NCBI GenBank assembly: GCA_963608705.1
Contig: CAVDHB010000079.1
Location: forward strand, 1 to 52,524
Direction: 5' to 3'
Length of the DNA stretch: 52,524 nucleotides
From: CAVDHB01 sp963608705
Lineage (GTDB): Bacteria; Bacteroidota; Bacteroidia; Bacteroidales; Bacteroidaceae
The notes beneath the pieces were generated by a model. It searched no databases, was not told the DNA's origin, and saw only the letters and a program-made list of their open reading frames with translations. Both the position numbers and the translations under genes were made by a program. Position 1 is the first letter of the stretch. Every line of letters begins with the position of its first letter. Shown here in pieces: positions 23,517 to 31,053 of the stretch.

Positions 23517-26168
23517 ATGAGAAAGAAGAAAAACATACCGAGACCGAGGAACATATCAAGGGACATCGTGGTCATGCCCGCCGAGAGGGGCGTGAGGGAC
23601 ATCGGGTCGTGGAAGAGCGCGCTCAGGGCGGCGGACATCGGGATGCGCCAGAAGCTCTACGACCTCTACACCGACATCCTGCTGGACGGCATCGTGACCG
23701 ACGCCATCGCCAAGCGCATCGAGGCTATCACCGACCGGGAGATAAGCTTCACCGTGGACGGCAGGAGGGTGGAGGAGATGGACGAACTGGTGGACACCAC
23801 CGAGTTCGAGGCGCTGCTGGAGGAGATCATGTGGTCGCGCTTCTGGGGGATCTCCCTGGACGAGTTCCGCTTCGAGCCGTCCTTCGGCTTCGACAGCATA
23901 CCCCGCAAGCACATCCGACCGAAGGAGAAAGTCGTCACCCGGCGGCAGTACGACCAGACGGGAGTGTCCTACAGGGACGACCCCATGGTCATCCAGTGGG
24001 GCAGGGACGACGACTACGGGCTGCTGCTGAAGATAGCCCCCTACGTCATCTACAAGCGGGGCGGTTTCGGCGACTGGGCGCAGTTCACGGAGATATTCGG
24101 CATGCCCATGAGGGTCGGCAAGTACAACTCCATGGACGAGAGCAGCAAGCGCCAGCTCATACAGGCGTTCGAGACCATGGGCAGCGCGCCCTACGTGGTG
24201 GTGCCCAAGGAGTCGGACGTGGACACCACCCTCATGTCGGGGAGCCAGAACGGGCAGCTGTACGACGACTTCCGGGGCGCCTGCAACGAGGAGATACTGA
24301 TCACCGTCCTCGGACAGACCATGACCACCCAGAACGGAGCGTCCCTCAGCCAGAGCAAGGTGCACCTGGCCGTGCAGGAGAAGAAGCACAGCGCCGACCG
24401 CCGGTTCGTCACCCGCCAGCTCAACGAGAAGCTGTTGCCCCTGTTAGAGGCGAGAGGTTATCCGGTAAAAGGCGGTCGCTTCAGTTTCGTGGACAAGAAG
24501 GACGAGCTTTCCATAGAGGAGGTCATCAGGCTCGCGCCGCTCATGCCCATCCCCGTAAGCTGGGTGCGCACCACAAGGGGCATACCCGAGCCGAAGGAGG
24601 GAGAGCCGGTGCTGAGAGCGGAGCAGCCATCAAATAAATCAGAGGTCTCTGAGAACTCCGAGAACTCCGAGGAAAAGACCGACCAAAAACTCCAGAACTC
24701 CGACCGCACCCTCTGGCAGCGCATTAAAAGTTTTTTCGCCGAAGCCCCGGAGAGGACCGGGGCTGGCACAATCCGCACGAGTGACGGAGACACCCTTGAC
24801 GAGAGGGTCGTCAAGCAGGTGTGGAACGGAGAGAAGGACTTCTCCCCGGAACTTTTCCGCTACTTCTCCGAAGACCTCTTGAAAGCCGTTCAAACAGGCT
24901 TCAAAGGACGGTCGAAGGGCGTTCGGAACGCCGATGTGGAAGTCACCTACAACGCCCCGGACGACGTGTTCCAGACCGCACTGGAGCTGAACGTATTCCA
25001 CTTCTCCGCCGCCAAGACCATAGCGGAGATAAGGGCGTTGAACCAAATCCTACAGGAATCCAAGACCTACGCCGAGTTCCGGGACAAGGCCGCCAAGGTC
25101 ACGGGCAAGTTCAACAACGTGTGGCAGAGGACGGAGTACGACACCGCCGTGCTCACAGCCGAGGCCATGGACAACTACAGAAGGCTTGCAAGCCATCCAC
25201 AGCTGTTTCCTTTTTGGCAGTACAAGACGGTGGAGGACGACAAGGTGAGACCGTGGCACAGGGCGTTGGATGGCATCATTCTTCCTTGCGATGATGACCT
25301 TTGGGATGAGATTTACCCGCCTAACGGGTGGCGGTGCAGGTGCAGAGTAAAAGGGTTGCAAAAAAGCAAGGTGCCGGAAGGCAGCGTGGAGCGTAGTCGG
25401 GCCACCGTGGAGAAATACAAACAAAGTCCGGAATGGAAACAGATAGAAGCGCAGGGATGGGATGTAAACCGTTGCAAACTTGGGAAAATCTTCACGGAGA
25501 ACCAAATGTACATTCAACGCTTCCCGCATCAGGCTGAAAGAGAACTTATCGCCTTGACCTCTGACAAATGGGGATTGCCGTCCGTGGCAAAACTGGCCAA
25601 GGAAGCCAAAGAAGACATACCTTTGATAGAAATCAAAAGAAAGGGATGCAAAAAGCGATGGCGGCACAGGACAGAAGCGCAGAGGGAGAACAAGGAAATC
25701 CAGTATGAAATCTGGGACGAGTACAAGGGAGGATATGAGAAAAATGACACTATCACTCTCAAAGACTACAGGGACAGGGATATAACACTCAGATTTGAGG
25801 ATTTCGAGGAACACACAACCGCCAAGGGAGGTGATAACAGAATAAAATACTGGAAGGCGATGTTGCAGACGTTGAAAGAGCCTGATGAGGTGTGGATTAA
25901 CAACCACAGGGAAGGAACAGCAGGCAAAACGGGAGACTTTAACGTGTATTGCCTGATACGCTATTATCACAACGTGGCTCTTTGCGTCAATCTTCAGCTT
26001 GAGGACAATAAAATCATGCTGGCGACATGGTATCCGATGCCTGTCGACGTGACATGGACAGAAACCGTGAAACAGCCGGACGGCACGGAGAAGAAAGTCC
26101 CCAAGAAGAAAAGAAAGAAAATATGGGACGAGCGGAGATTCGGACTGCTGGTGTACCAGAAGGAATAA
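23517..26168 (+). CDS. Portal-MuF fusion with C-terminal nuclease-like domain
   Basis: The protein has 883 residues. Residues 1-about 400 match portal proteins of the Mu gp29 (DUF935) type, for example VDGRRVEEMDELVDTTEFEALLEEIMWSRFWGISLDEF. A linker rich in Glu/Asn (KSEVSENSENSEEKTDQ) leads to an Mu F (gp30) head-morphogenesis domain with FWQYKTVEDDKVRPWHRALDG (about 565) and PPNGWRCRCRV (about 602). Residues from about 690 form an extra domain with RIKYWKAMLQTLKEPDEVW and FNVYCLIRYYHNVALCVNLQ, resembling the PBECR-type RNase-like toxins fused to MuF proteins. This tail is more AT-rich than the rest, suggesting a later acquisition. The portal forms the DNA channel. The toxin reading is an inference; catalytic residues were not assigned. 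Confidence 0.7.
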   Translation: MRKKKNIPRPRNISRDIVVMPAERGVRDIGSWKSALRAADIGMRQKLYDLYTDILLDGIVTDAIAKRIEAITDREISFTVDGRRVEEMDELVDTTEFEALLEEIMWSRFWGISLDEFRFEPSFGFDSIPRKHIRPKEKVVTRRQYDQTGVSYRDDPMVIQWGRDDDYGLLLKIAPYVIYKRGGFGDWAQFTEIFGMPMRVGKYNSMDESSKRQLIQAFETMGSAPYVVVPKESDVDTTLMSGSQNGQLYDDFRGACNEEILITVLGQTMTTQNGASLSQSKVHLAVQEKKHSADRRFVTRQLNEKLLPLLEARGYPVKGGRFSFVDKKDELSIEEVIRLAPLMPIPVSWVRTTRGIPEPKEGEPVLRAEQPSNKSEVSENSENSEEKTDQKLQNSDRTLWQRIKSFFAEAPERTGAGTIRTSDGDTLDERVVKQVWNGEKDFSPELFRYFSEDLLKAVQTGFKGRSKGVRNADVEVTYNAPDDVFQTALELNVFHFSAAKTIAEIRALNQILQESKTYAEFRDKAAKVTGKFNNVWQRTEYDTAVLTAEAMDNYRRLASHPQLFPFWQYKTVEDDKVRPWHRALDGIILPCDDDLWDEIYPPNGWRCRCRVKGLQKSKVPEGSVERSRATVEKYKQSPEWKQIEAQGWDVNRCKLGKIFTENQMYIQRFPHQAERELIALTSDKWGLPSVAKLAKEAKEDIPLIEIKRKGCKKRWRHRTEAQRENKEIQYEIWDEYKGGYEKNDTITLKDYRDRDITLRFEDFEEHTTAKGGDNRIKYWKAMLQTLKEPDEVWINNHREGTAGKTGDFNVYCLIRYYHNVALCVNLQLEDNKIMLATWYPMPVDVTWTETVKQPDGTEKKVPKKKRKKIWDERRFGLLVYQKE

Positions 26169-26397
26169 AGGCGGGCGGGCGTGTCTTTGCGTCCGGACAG
26201 TCCTTTGAGATAGTGACACGTCGCCTTCTCGCCGGTCTGCCTTGGATAGCCAGTGTCACGCCCTCCCTTGGGTTCGGAGTACTTATATTCCCGGTCTGGG
26301 AGTCCCCAACCATCGTCCTACCCCATAGACGAACAGGGACAAATACATCGTAAACCGCACCGCAAATATACCACAATTCATTAAACCACACAACAAT
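26169..26397. other. Unassigned 229-bp gap with possible structured RNA
   Basis: No convincing gene. The minus strand has TATATTTG at 26361-26368 (a good -7 box), and the stretch downstream can form a stem (GTGACAC with GTGTCAC, about 26213-26261) and smaller hairpins. The only short open frame from the promoter encodes 21 residues. A plus-strand frame also covers part of it, without recognisable domains. It directly follows the possible nuclease domain, so it could encode a regulatory or antidote RNA, but this is speculative. Confidence 0.35.
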
Positions 26398-26877
26398 ATG
26401 TCCGAAAATACATCCAAATTAGACAGAATCATCCCCAAAGGCGAGTGGCTCAACCTCGCCCACATAGCCGCCAACACCGCCACGGAGTACTTCAAGGAGA
26501 CTTTCACCCGGAAAGCCTATGACGGCAAGCCGTGGAAGCCGTGGGCGAACACCTACCGACACCGCGCGAACGGCTCGCTCATGATAGACTCCGCCAAGCT
26601 GCTGAACAGCATACGGCCAAGCAAGATCACGGCGGAGAAGGTGGTGATACAGGCGGGGAACTCAAAGGTGGACTACGCAAGGGCGCACAACGAGGGCTTC
26701 ATAGGCAGCGTCACCGTCAAGCCGCACACCCGCGTCGTGAAGGGCAAGGCGCAGCGGGTGCGTCAGCACACAAGAAACATGCGGCTCCCCCGGCGGCAGT
26801 TCATGGGCAACGCCGGGGAGCTGCAACGGCAATTAAAAGAGGACATAGAGGATTATCTGAGAACAATCACCAAATAA
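26398..26877 (+). CDS. Tail completion or virion morphogenesis protein (Mu gpG-like)
   Basis: The 159-residue protein contains FKETFTRKAYDGKPWKPWANTYRHRANGSLMIDSAKLLNSIRPSKI and the segment YARAHNEGFIGSVTVKPHTR. The ending LPRRQFMGNAGEL is a typical signature of the phage virion morphogenesis family (Pfam Phage_tail_S). It joins the portal-MuF gene and the next gene in the plus-strand operon. It acts at the neck or tail completion. The start follows a 229-bp gap with no operon-like coupling. Confidence 0.8.
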   Translation: MSENTSKLDRIIPKGEWLNLAHIAANTATEYFKETFTRKAYDGKPWKPWANTYRHRANGSLMIDSAKLLNSIRPSKITAEKVVIQAGNSKVDYARAHNEGFIGSVTVKPHTRVVKGKAQRVRQHTRNMRLPRRQFMGNAGELQRQLKEDIEDYLRTITK

Positions 26878-26886
26878 CAGAGTAGC

Positions 26887-27366
26887 ATGAAAAGAGAATA
26901 CCTGGGCAGGATGCTCGAAAAGATGGACAAGATAAAGGGAATCAGATGGACGGATGCGGACGAGGGACAATTAGACTTCGCCGAGCAGCGTCCCCCGGTG
27001 GCCTTCCCCTGCTGTCTCGTGGACGTGGCCGTGCCGCAGGCGGAGAACGCCTCGGCCAACAATCCCATGTTCCAGCGGGTGCGGATAAGGGTCACGCTCA
27101 CCGTGGCGTTCGACGACTGCGCCAGCTTCAACAGCAAGGCTCCCCGGCAAGTCAGGGAGACGGCCTTCCGCAGGCTCGACCTGCTGCAGACCATCCACGA
27201 GTCCCTGCAAGGCCAGTGGGAGGAGGGATGCCTCCAGCCCTACACCCGCCGCAGCGTCACCCCGGAGAAACGCCCGGACGGGCTGAAGGTGTACGTGATG
27301 GTCTACGACACCGTGGCCTTGGAGAGCGGCTCAGGAAAAACGCCACGAGGGGAACATCCGCTCTAA
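26887..27366 (+). CDS. Neck or head-tail junction protein, last of the plus-strand operon
   Basis: The 159-residue protein MKREYLGRMLEKMDKIKGIRWTDADEGQLDF has a mixed alpha/beta body (VRIRVTLTVAFDDCASFNSKAPRQVRETAFRRLDLL) and a C-terminal RRSVTPEKRPDGLKVYVMVYDTVAL. The pattern is found after the virion morphogenesis gene in Bacteroidales Mu-like phages (gp37-like position). It converges with and overlaps the 27331-27663 gene by 36 bp. Function inferred from position only. Confidence 0.55.
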   Translation: MKREYLGRMLEKMDKIKGIRWTDADEGQLDFAEQRPPVAFPCCLVDVAVPQAENASANNPMFQRVRIRVTLTVAFDDCASFNSKAPRQVRETAFRRLDLLQTIHESLQGQWEEGCLQPYTRRSVTPEKRPDGLKVYVMVYDTVALESGSGKTPRGEHPL

Positions 27367-27663
27367 CTGCCTCGCCGTCACGTGGCGGCGGCACAGGTCG
27401 TTGTAGAAGTCGGCGTTCTCCAGCAGGGCGTTCTGTATCGTCCGGTCCTCCACGAAGAACTCCCGCTCGGCCAGTATCGCCGTCACGTCGTCGGGACGGC
27501 GGCGCATCAGCTCCTCCCAGTAGTACTTACGCGCCACCATCGCCCGGTTGCGCAGGGCGAGACGGTCGCGGCGGGTCGCCGCCTCCCTCTCGAGGGTGGT
27601 GGTGACAAGGCGGGGGCCTTCGGCGAGGCCGGTGGAGCCGGGGGAGGGATTGAGCAGATTCAT
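27331..27663 (-). CDS. Small phage protein with its own promoter
   Basis: The 110-residue protein starts MNLLNPSPGSTGLAEGPRLVTTTLERE. It has a helical basic centre (AATRRDRLALRNRAMVARKYYWEELMRRRPDDVTAILAEREFFVEDRTIQNALLENADFYNDLCRRHV). No domain is recognised. It has a canonical promoter (-7 at 27695-27702) and overlaps the end of the convergent head operon by 36 bp, so antisense interference with that operon is possible. It lies downstream of the early-operon terminator and so is a separate transcription unit. Confidence 0.6.
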   Translation of the reverse strand: MNLLNPSPGSTGLAEGPRLVTTTLEREAATRRDRLALRNRAMVARKYYWEELMRRRPDDVTAILAEREFFVEDRTIQNALLENADFYNDLCRRHVTARQLERMFPSWRFS

Positions 27664-27694
27664 AGGCGAGTGTCCGTTAAATGTGTGACAGACG

Positions 27695-27702
27695 CAAAGA
27701 TA
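27695..27702 (-). promoter_or_regulatory. Promoter -7 box for the 27331-27663 gene
   Basis: On the minus strand TTTG-N20-TATCTTTG is a perfect Bacteroidales promoter. The -7 box is 31 bp upstream of the start codon. Confidence 0.7.
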
Positions 27703-27727
27703 CGGTTTTCACCGCAACAGGCCAAAT

Positions 27728-27770
27728 AAAAAAACACGGAGCCGGACTCCCCAGAGGGAACCCGGCTCCG
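27728..27770 (-). terminator. Early-operon intrinsic terminator
   Basis: CGGAGCCGG (27737-27745) pairs perfectly with CCGGCTCCG (27762-27770). On the minus strand the 9-bp stem is followed by TGTTTTTTT, a strong intrinsic terminator. It lies 36 bp after the DUF3164-like gene and ends the early operon. Confidence 0.85.
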
Positions 27771-27806
27771 CCGCCAAATACACAAATCCAACTAACAACT
27801 AATAAC

Positions 27807-28466
27807 CTACGCCTCCGACATCCCCAGCGGGATGGCCGTCCATTCCCCTTTGTCGCCCCGGATGAAGGCGGAGAGGAACTGCTTCGACTTCACGGGCTGG
27901 TAAGCGTCCTCGATGATGCGCACGCCCTCCAGGAACTTCTCGTCGCCCGACTGCTCGGCCATGCGGCGCAGCTGGAGCACCCTGGAGGCTTTCATGTTCC
28001 CCTGGGAGTCTTTCGACAGCAGGCGCAGCACCATCTCCACCAGCCGGGAGGTGCGCTCGTCCTTCGCCAGCGAGGCGAGGTAGTCCTTGATGATGACGAT
28101 GCCGTCCTCCACCGTGTCTCGGTAGTTGTCGTTCACGTAGAACCCCAGCTTTATCCGCATCGTCCCCTCGGCGTTGGTGAAGGTGTAGGAGCGTTGCTCC
28201 TCGTCTCCGTCCTTCGGGAAAAGCGACCGCTTCAGGTCTATCACGGCCTTGAAGTTGTCGTACACCTCCTGCTTCGCCTTCGAGATGGACTGCGACACGC
28301 CCCTCAGCAGGGGGATGGCCTTCTCAATCTCGTCGTCCACCATCCGCGCGTAGCGTCTGCGCTCGTCGGCCAGCGCCATCGCCCTTCTCTTCTCCTCTTT
28401 CGCCTTCTGGAACGCCCTGAACTCGGCCAGCTCCTCGGCGGTGATACTTTTTTCTTCTTCGCTCAT
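27807..28466 (-). CDS. DUF3164-like phage early protein
   Basis: The 219-residue protein MSEEEKSITAEELAEFRAFQKAKEEKRR has a helical N-terminus. The conserved body includes EVYDNFKAVIDLKRSLFP, IKLGFYVNDNYRDTVEDGIVIIKDYLASLAKDERTSRLVEMVLRLL and GNMKASRVLQLRRMAEQ, matching DUF3164 of Mu-like and Pseudomonas B3-like phages (gp8-like). Its role is unknown, probably early phage DNA metabolism or host takeover. It is last in the early operon, before the terminator. Confidence 0.75.
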   Translation of the reverse strand: MSEEEKSITAEELAEFRAFQKAKEEKRRAMALADERRRYARMVDDEIEKAIPLLRGVSQSISKAKQEVYDNFKAVIDLKRSLFPKDGDEEQRSYTFTNAEGTMRIKLGFYVNDNYRDTVEDGIVIIKDYLASLAKDERTSRLVEMVLRLLSKDSQGNMKASRVLQLRRMAEQSGDEKFLEGVRIIEDAYQPVKSKQFLSAFIRGDKGEWTAIPLGMSEA

Positions 28467-28487
28467 TTTCTTATGTTTTTAAAAGGT

Positions 28488-28676
28488 TCAACATTCGCTC
28501 TTTCCGTCCTCCAGGGCTTTCAGATACCCGTCCATGTAGGCTCTGGCCAGCATGTTTCTCACGGTCTCCGCCGGCCATGCGGCGGGTTTTCCCGCTCCCT
28601 GCAGGGGTGAGGCGGTCTTCTCCTTCGAGTACTCCACCGCCTCGTCAATCAGTTCGTCAAGTTTCTTGTTTTCCAT
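28488..28676 (-). CDS. Small early phage protein, 62 residues
   Basis: Starting MENKKLDELIDEAVEYSKEKTA at 28676, it is mostly helical, with AETVRNMLARAYMDGYLKALEDGKSE at the end. An alternative start 21 bp upstream exists. No domain is recognised. It is part of the compact early operon, 21 bp before the DUF3164-like gene. Confidence 0.55.
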   Translation of the reverse strand: MENKKLDELIDEAVEYSKEKTASPLQGAGKPAAWPAETVRNMLARAYMDGYLKALEDGKSEC

Positions 28677-28759
28677 CGCTTTTCCTGTTTTACGCAAACC
28701 GTATTCTCATGCCATGCGAACCGTATTCGCACCGCCTCCATACGCCGTCTGTCCCAACC

Positions 28760-29062
28760 TCAGTTGTTCGCCGCCGTCCGCTCGGCTATCCTCCGCTCCA
28801 GCAGGCGGTCTGTCTTGGCGGCTACCTTCTTCATCGTCTCCAGATTGAGGGCGGATAAATGGCGGAGCTTCAGCAGCCCCTTCAGGGAGATGTTTTCGTC
28901 TTCCGCGAATTTCCCGAGCATGCCGTCATACACGTCAAGCAGGGCGTTTATCTTGGCGATAAGGGCGCTGAGACGGAAGTCCCCGTCGCCGAAAATCACG
29001 TTCGTCAGCTTCTTCCGTGTCTCTCTCGCTATCTTCGCGTGTTCTTTCTTGTCCATAGTCAT
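28760..29062 (-). CDS. Small helical early protein, paralogue A
   Basis: The 100-residue protein contains RKKLTNVIFGDGDFRLSALIAKINALLDVYDGMLGKF and LNLETMKKVAAKTDRLLERRIAE. It is clearly related to the next gene (29072-29389): both share a (K/T)xxLL/IF motif, LxxxIxKxxxLL(D/N)VY and a (D/L)RLLERR(I/L)AE ending. No known family. The tandem duplication in the operon suggests a heteromeric or dosage-related role. The C-terminus is polar. Confidence 0.6.
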   Translation of the reverse strand: MTMDKKEHAKIARETRKKLTNVIFGDGDFRLSALIAKINALLDVYDGMLGKFAEDENISLKGLLKLRHLSALNLETMKKVAAKTDRLLERRIAERTAANN

Positions 29063-29071
29063 TTCTGTTAG

Positions 29072-29389
29072 TTAAATGTTTTCATCCTGTTCCCGGCTTC
29101 CAACGGTCTCCGCCAGCCGCCGCTCAATCAGGCCGTCCAGCCTGGCGGCGCACTCTTTCACCACCTCCATGTTCTTGGCGTTGACACAGCGCAGCGCGGC
29201 AAGCGTGTCCGGGGGCAGACGGTAGTCCTTTCCCGTCACGACACTCTCAAATACGCCGAAGTACACGTTAAGCAGCGATTGAAGCTTGACAATCACAACG
29301 CGGAGCTTGCATGTATCGCCTTCAAAAAGCAGGTCTGTCACCTTTCCGCTGAACGCCCGCATAATTTCTTTTGTTTCTTTCTCGTCCAT
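29072..29389 (-). CDS. Small helical early protein, paralogue B
   Basis: The 105-residue protein starts MDEKETKEIMRAFSGKVTDLLFEGDTCKLRVVIVKLQSLLNVYFGVFE. Its end, ARLDGLIERRLAETVG, corresponds to DRLLERRIAERTA in the downstream paralogue (28760-29062), and the spacing of the middle blocks is the same. The two lie 9 bp apart. Function unknown. Confidence 0.6.
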   Translation of the reverse strand: MDEKETKEIMRAFSGKVTDLLFEGDTCKLRVVIVKLQSLLNVYFGVFESVVTGKDYRLPPDTLAALRCVNAKNMEVVKECAARLDGLIERRLAETVGSREQDENI

Positions 29390-29401
29390 GGTTTTCTCAG
29401 T

Positions 29402-29713
29402 TTATTCTTCCTTCTGCTTCAATATCCGCAACCCGATGGACTTCGCCACGACATACTCCGCCCTCGCCCCGTTGCTCTCCTTCCATCCCCGGAGCAGCAG
29501 GATGCCGTCGCACTTCAGCAGCAGCTCGATGTCCTTTTTCATGTGCAGCTCCCTGGGGGCGTCGTCCGGCACTCCCTTCTCGAAAGGGTTCACCGGCATC
29601 CATCCCGCCAACGACAGCGCCTCGGCGGCCTGGGCGAACGCCTCCTTGCGCTCCTCCAGGTCATGTCCCGAAATGGGGCCGCTGATGTAGATTCTCTTCT
29701 TGTTCGTTCTCAT
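29402..29713 (-). CDS. DUF4406-like protein
   Basis: The 103-residue protein MRTNKKRIYISGPISGHDLEERKEAFAQAAEALSLAGW has the SGPxxG loop and later LKCDGILLLRGWKESNGARAEYVVAKSIG. These are the hallmarks of the DUF4406 family, a small relative of nucleoside deoxyribosyltransferase-like folds. Presumably it binds a nucleotide or nucleotide-like ligand; the reaction is unknown. Common in phages of many hosts. Situated in the early operon. Confidence 0.8.
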   Translation of the reverse strand: MRTNKKRIYISGPISGHDLEERKEAFAQAAEALSLAGWMPVNPFEKGVPDDAPRELHMKKDIELLLKCDGILLLRGWKESNGARAEYVVAKSIGLRILKQKEE

Positions 29714-29740
29714 GTCTTTTTACTTTTTATGTGAAACATC

Positions 29741-30175
29741 TCATTTCTCTTTCCTCTTCGAGGCGATCATCCGCAGCCGGAGGAACACCGCCCGCAGCTC
29801 CGCCGTGTCCAGCTCCCGGAACCGCTTCCCGGCTATCCGCCCCTGGAGGCACAGCCTGTCCACGGCGCTCCAGTCGGCGGTGTCCACGCCCAGGAGCTGC
29901 ATCTGGTGCAGCACGGAGGAGCGTCCCCTGCGAAGCTCCAGCCTCGCCAGCCGCCTCTCGCGCGGCTCCGGGGCGGCCATCCGCTCCATGGCGAGCGTCA
30001 TGTCCCGGTACTCCGCCAGCGTCACCTCCCTCAGGGAAGCGGTGCGCCCCTCCGTGAACTCCGACACCAGCTGCTCCTTCAGGGCGTCCCTGTCCGTGCA
30101 GGGGATCCGCCGGAGCAGCCCCCAGAACAGGGCGAAGTTCTCCGGCTTTCCTGGCTTGTACAGTTCCTTAATCAT
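29741..30175 (-). CDS. Mu gp16/GemA-like protein
   Basis: The 144-residue protein MIKELYKPGKPENFALFWGLLRRIPCTDRD has the C-terminal signature DWSAVDRLCLQGRIAGKRFRELDTAELRAVFLRLRMIASKR. It fits the GemA/gp16 family (DUF1018), in which a Trp-x-x-Val-Asp and an RIAGKxFxxL segment recur. In Mu, GemA affects host gene expression and DNA gyrase-related supercoiling. It overlaps the upstream gene by 8 bp. The function here is inferred from the family. Confidence 0.6.
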   Translation of the reverse strand: MIKELYKPGKPENFALFWGLLRRIPCTDRDALKEQLVSEFTEGRTASLREVTLAEYRDMTLAMERMAAPEPRERRLARLELRRGRSSVLHQMQLLGVDTADWSAVDRLCLQGRIAGKRFRELDTAELRAVFLRLRMIASKRKEK

Positions 30176-30359
30176 ATTCTTCCGTCCTTCCGAAACCGTC
30201 CATGTCGTACTCCTCCAGCAGGGCGTTGCGGGACTCGTCCGTGAGCCGCTCCGCCACCGCCTTCAGGTAATAGCTCCTGTCGAGAGCCGTGTAGTCCTTC
30301 AGCTCCCCGGCCACTTTCCCGGCGAGCCTTTCCACTAATTCTTCCTCAAACGCAAGCAT
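30168..30359 (-). CDS. Small early protein, 63 residues
   Basis: MLAFEEELVERLAGKVAGELKDYTALDRSYYLKAVAERL starts at 30359, and the end MDGFGRTEEYD overlaps the GemA-like gene by 8 bp, supporting translation. It is helical and acidic. It is shown inside a longer open frame that is mostly out of phase with coding DNA. No domain is recognised. Confidence 0.55.
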   Translation of the reverse strand: MLAFEEELVERLAGKVAGELKDYTALDRSYYLKAVAERLTDESRNALLEEYDMDGFGRTEEYD

Positions 30360-30388
30360 GTCTCTGTCTGTTTTAACTGGTTCAACAA

Positions 30389-31024
30389 TCACACGGGCCG
30401 CCGTCTGCCGTTCCAGTACTCCTCGGCCTGCTCCTTCCATATCACGAACTTCTTCTTGGGGCCGTAGAACCGCCCGTTGCTGAAGGCCGTGTAGCCCTCC
30501 ACCCATATCTTCAGCGTCGCGTCGTACATCACCGACACCGCCGCGCCGCCCTTGGGCGACTTGCCCGCGGCGTGGGAGAGGAAGATGAAGAGCTTGTCGG
30601 GAAACGCCAGGCGCAGCCGGAGGTAGTCCCGGTAGCCCATCCCGGTGTACTGGAACGAGTCCACCACCACGATGCGGAAGCTCTTCCGCTTCCTCAGCCG
30701 CTCCTTCAATGCCTCCATGTCCTCCTGCACGAAGGCCAGCCGCCCGTTCACGTCCATCAGCCCGAACCGCTCCAGGGAGTTGCGCATCGTCAGCGCCGTG
30801 CCCTCCTCCAGGGAGTCGAACAGCACCCGGTCGAAGCGGCACAGCTCCTTGCACAGCTGGAGAACGAAAGAGGTCTTCCCGTTCCCCGAGTTGCCCCAGA
30901 TGAACCACGTGCCGACACGTTCCGGATTGCCGAAAGCGTCATGCCACGCGCCCCTGAAGTCGAACGTGGAGTAACGCTTCGTGAGGATGTTCTCCACGGA
31001 CAGAACCCTGTTCAAACCGCTCAT
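30389..31024 (-). CDS. RecA-like P-loop ATPase
   Basis: The 211-residue protein has Walker A GNSGNGKTSF (residues 44-53), a possible arginine-like region, Walker B RIVVVDSFQYTGMGY (about 117-131) and a later LFIFLSHAAGKS (sensor-like). This is a KaiC/RecA-like ATPase of the type found in Mu-like phages of Bacteroidales next to MuB. It may assist transposition, replication or target selection. No DNA-binding helix-turn-helix is visible. It begins 29 bp after MuB. Confidence 0.7.
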   Translation of the reverse strand: MSGLNRVLSVENILTKRYSTFDFRGAWHDAFGNPERVGTWFIWGNSGNGKTSFVLQLCKELCRFDRVLFDSLEEGTALTMRNSLERFGLMDVNGRLAFVQEDMEALKERLRKRKSFRIVVVDSFQYTGMGYRDYLRLRLAFPDKLFIFLSHAAGKSPKGGAAVSVMYDATLKIWVEGYTAFSNGRFYGPKKKFVIWKEQAEEYWNGRRRPV

Positions 31025-31053
31025 AAACGCCGTTCAATCACCGTTCAGTCCGT

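Noticed and set aside
26014..26391. Minus-strand 125-residue frame opposite the end of the portal fusion
   Set aside because: Mostly antisense to a clear coding region with no recognisable domain; retained only as a possible RNA in the gap.
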